Below are positions 61,862 to 64,000 of a stretch of DNA of 64,000 nt, one piece after another. Position 1 is the stretch's first letter. Each line of letters begins with the position of its first letter. Origin of the DNA: Sphingomonas sp. (GTDB taxonomy: Bacteria; Pseudomonadota; Alphaproteobacteria; Sphingomonadales; Sphingomonadaceae); NCBI RefSeq assembly GCF_029239295.1, contig NZ_JAQZBC010000007.1, positions 102,645 through 166,644 of the forward strand, given 5' to 3'. The notes beneath the pieces were generated by a model. That model saw nothing but the letters and a program-made list of their open reading frames with translations, did not search any database and was not told the origin of the DNA. A program made the position numbers and the translations under genes.

Positions 61862-62797
61862 ATGGCCCTGCACGAGCAACTGGCACGGATCGACGGATAC
61901 CGGGAGCTCGCAGGTTTCCAGACCGAACCCGCGCAAATGCGCGCCGCCGGACCGGGCAAGATCGGCGAGCTGCGCCTCGGCTTTTCGCGACGCGACGACC
62001 GCTCGGTGCTCGACGATCTCTATCGGGTGGCGCCGCTGCTGGTGCAGCAGGCGCTGTACTGGGACGAGGCGATGCCCGAGCTGCCGATTGTCTCGATCAT
62101 CTCGGTTGGCGGCGGGATCCTGCAGGGCGATCGCTATCATATCGCGATCCGCGTCGGGGAGGGGGCGTGCGCGCATGTCACCTCGCAGGGCGCGAACCGT
62201 ATTCACCAGATGGACGCCAATTACGCGTCCCAGCATCAGGAGATCCGCGCAGCGGCGGGATCCTATCTGGAATATCTGCCTAATTTCACCATCCCCTATC
62301 GGACGTCACGCTTCATCAGCGAAACCGAGATCACCGCCGATGAGACGGCGACCGTGCTCTACGGTGAAATGGTGATGACCGGGCGCAAGCATCACCATGC
62401 GCTGGAGCGGTTCGGCTTCGACCTTCTGTCGATGCGGGTGCGCGCGCGACGGCCCGACGGCAGATTGCTGTTCGCCGAGAAGCTGCTGATCGAGAAGGGC
62501 AACGACACGCTCGACCTGCCGGCGGTGGCGCGCGGCTACGACGCCTTCGCCAATGTCCTGTGCCTGACACCGCCCGACACGACGGCGCGGATCGACGCGC
62601 GGATGACAATCAACGCCGGCTCCGACCATCCCCGCGCGATGTCAGGCGTGTCGCGGCTGCCCAATGGCGCTGGTCTCATGTTCCGCGCGGTCGGAATCGA
62701 AAGCTACGACGTGCGTGCAGAGGTCAGGCGCTTCTGGGCGGTGGTTCGCGAAGAAGCCTGCGGGCGAACACTGGCAACAGATTTCCTTTGGCAATGA
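61862..62797 (+). CDS. ureD: Urease accessory protein UreD
   Basis: The 311-residue protein has UreD/UreH features: LRLGFSRRDDRSVLDDLYRV, the conserved GGGILQGDRYHIAIRVGEGA, THVTSQGANRIH-like AHVTSQGANRIHQM, and ENLPNFTIPYRTSRF-type LEYLPNFTIPYRTSRF. UreD binds apo-urease and passes nickel from UreG. It comes last in the ure cluster (ABCEFGD), only 2 bases after ureG; most alphaproteobacteria place it first. Confidence 0.93.
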   Translation: MALHEQLARIDGYRELAGFQTEPAQMRAAGPGKIGELRLGFSRRDDRSVLDDLYRVAPLLVQQALYWDEAMPELPIVSIISVGGGILQGDRYHIAIRVGEGACAHVTSQGANRIHQMDANYASQHQEIRAAAGSYLEYLPNFTIPYRTSRFISETEITADETATVLYGEMVMTGRKHHHALERFGFDLLSMRVRARRPDGRLLFAEKLLIEKGNDTLDLPAVARGYDAFANVLCLTPPDTTARIDARMTINAGSDHPRAMSGVSRLPNGAGLMFRAVGIESYDVRAEVRRFWAVVREEACGRTLATDFLWQ

Positions 62798-62815
62798 CAT
62801 TCTTGGGGAATGATC

Positions 62816-63850
62816 ATGCGTGGTGAAAACAACAATTTCATTACGACCTGTCTGAAGGGCACCTCGCAAGTCTTCTTCATGGAGAATGCGATCACCGGGG
62901 CCTTGTTCTTCCTCGCGATCTTCTATGCGTCCTTTGTCACCGGTGTATGGGCAACCTCGATCGGCGCCGTCGTTGGTGTGATCGCCGCGACGGCCGTCGC
63001 CAACATGCTCGCGTTCGACGAGCCCGCGCGATTGTCCGGCCTGTTCGGTTTCAACGGCATCCTGATCGGGATCGCGCTGCCGACCTTCGTCGCACCGTCT
63101 CCCGAACTGTGGCTCTACATCATCATCGGCGCCGCGCTCACCACGGTCGTCACCGCAGCCTTCGCCGCGACGCTTACCAAGAGCTGGGGGGTCCCGGGAT
63201 CGACCGGCCCCTTCGTCCTGATCGCCTGGCTGATGCTGGCCGGTGCCTATTCCTTCGGATCGCTGCGCATCCTGAGCGAAACGCAGAAACTGGCGACCGA
63301 CTATCAGCTTGGCGCCGCCAGTCTGCCCGGGCCGGTCGAGGGCGTGGAGATCTTCTTCCGCAACATCGGGCAGGTCTATTTGCTGGGCAGCTGGATCAGC
63401 GGCGCGATCATCCTGCTGGGTATCTTCATCGCTTCACGCCCGGCCGGAATTGCGGCGGTCGGCGGATCGCTTCTCGCCATGGTGACAGCCTTCGTGATGC
63501 GCGCCGATCCGGCGCTGGTGTCGCAGGGGCTATACGGGTTCAGCCCGGTGCTGACCGCAATGGCGCTGAGCGTCGTCTTCGTTCAGCCGTCACCGGTCGT
63601 GGTCGTCTATGCCGCGCTGGGCGTGATCGTCACGGTGTTCTTCCAGGGCGCGTTCGACCTGATCCTCGCGCCGATTGGGCTGCCCTCCTACACCGCCGCC
63701 TATGTGCTGACGATGTACCTCTTCATCGCGCCGCGCAAATTCGCGCCGCCGCATCCGCACAAGCCCGTGACCGACCATGCGCTGAAGCCTGCCGGTCACG
63801 CGCCCGCCGACCCTCCGCCCCTTCCACCCGTCACCAACCGCAGCCGATAG
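62816..63850 (+). CDS. Urea transporter (SLC14/UT family)
   Basis: The 344-residue membrane protein belongs to the urea-channel family: LKGTSQVFFMENAITGALFF near residue 14, SGLFGFNGILIGIALPTFV near 75, FFRNIGQVYLLGSWISGAII and QGLYGFSPVLTAMALSVVF, the paired repeats that line the urea pore. It has about ten helices and a His/Pro-rich tail. ATG 62816 sits seven bases after GGGG; ATG 62810 is too close. The gene follows ureD by 18 bases and would feed the urease. Confidence 0.92.
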   Translation: MRGENNNFITTCLKGTSQVFFMENAITGALFFLAIFYASFVTGVWATSIGAVVGVIAATAVANMLAFDEPARLSGLFGFNGILIGIALPTFVAPSPELWLYIIIGAALTTVVTAAFAATLTKSWGVPGSTGPFVLIAWLMLAGAYSFGSLRILSETQKLATDYQLGAASLPGPVEGVEIFFRNIGQVYLLGSWISGAIILLGIFIASRPAGIAAVGGSLLAMVTAFVMRADPALVSQGLYGFSPVLTAMALSVVFVQPSPVVVVYAALGVIVTVFFQGAFDLILAPIGLPSYTAAYVLTMYLFIAPRKFAPPHPHKPVTDHALKPAGHAPADPPPLPPVTNRSR

Positions 63851-63913
63851 GGCCGCGCGCCGCCTGCACATGAAAGCTCCTGCCTGACCACCTATTCCTG
63901 AGAGGAAGCGCTG

Positions 63914-64000
63914 ATGAGAGGAATTGAACCGGGCGATACCGCCTTTCTGCTAGGCTGCACGGCGCTGGTCCTCATGATGACGCCCGCGCTGGCGCTGTTC
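63914..64000 (+). CDS. amt: Ammonium transporter Amt, 5' end only
   Basis: Only 29 codons lie in the window: MRGIEPGDTAFLLGCTALVL, then MMTPALALF. This matches the first membrane helix of Amt/AmtB proteins (GDTA-x-x-L...TALVL-x-MTP-x-LALF). GAGAGGAAG lies before the ATG. Placed after urease and the urea transporter, it would retain or import ammonium released from urea. Confidence 0.88.
   Translation, partial: MRGIEPGDTAFLLGCTALVLMMTPALALF

Overview
The window is a GC-rich, densely coded stretch of an alphaproteobacterial chromosome, most probably a Sphingomonas-type sphingomonad. This is inferred from the many TonB-dependent receptors, the Tat-exported ferritin-like pair, a DUF6456 gene, the DciA/MutY/NudC neighbourhood and the codon usage; no rRNA or other taxonomic marker is present. 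About 62 protein genes can be supported. I recognised no tRNA, rRNA, CRISPR array, IS element or prophage.

Layout. 1-2.4 kb: the 3' part of a TonB receptor and a PiuC-like Fe(II) dioxygenase. 2.5-11 kb (minus strand): TonB receptor, MFS permease, type-B carboxylesterase, acyl-CoA ligase, TetR and SDR, which reads as an import, ester cleavage and CoA activation route for an unknown ester. 11.3-13.4 kb: two secreted ferritin-like proteins. 13.45-15.5 kb: a TPP riboswitch, thiC and a terminator, followed by a short relic that resembles the thiC 3' end. 15.6-17.1 kb: an accessory islet with a GIY-YIG/DUF4357 protein and a YefM-YoeB toxin-antitoxin pair with a recognisable operator. 17.2-31.3 kb: housekeeping genes (PAP2 phosphatase, DUF6456, a divergent DapF, two DsbA-like oxidoreductases, DciA, MutY, a beta-lactamase-fold hydrolase, NudC, oligopeptidase B, prephenate dehydratase, membrane cytochrome c, phosphomannomutase, exonuclease). 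31.3-34.3 kb: a CHASE3 kinase, a single-domain receiver and a receiver-kinase hybrid. 34.4-39 kb: glutathione-dependent formaldehyde dehydrogenase, VOC protein, GH130 glycosidase, MscS channel. 39.1-44 kb: an EmrAB/NodT-type efflux operon with a palindrome filling its promoter spacer, plus a TetR gene. 44.3-47.2 kb: amino-sugar genes, in which CutC is fused to a SIS deaminase-like domain and followed by nagA. 47.3-49.3 kb: S9 peptidase. 49.3-52.4 kb: mntR divergent from a TonB receptor that carries an MntR-box-like palindrome and is overlapped by a thioredoxin-like gene. 52.5-55.2 kb: envelope proteins and an L,D-transpeptidase. 55.3-64 kb: HupE/UreJ, two CrcB genes (one frameshifted), ureABCEFGD, a urea transporter and the start of an ammonium transporter.

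How the genes may work together. The last 9 kb form a nitrogen-scavenging module: nickel entry (HupE/UreJ), urea entry, urease with all maturation factors, and ammonium transport. The most interesting candidates for new biology are the TonB receptor with the MntR-type site (possible manganese uptake across the outer membrane), the CutC-SIS fusion coupled to NagA, and the urease cluster with altered flap histidines and adjoining fluoride-channel genes.
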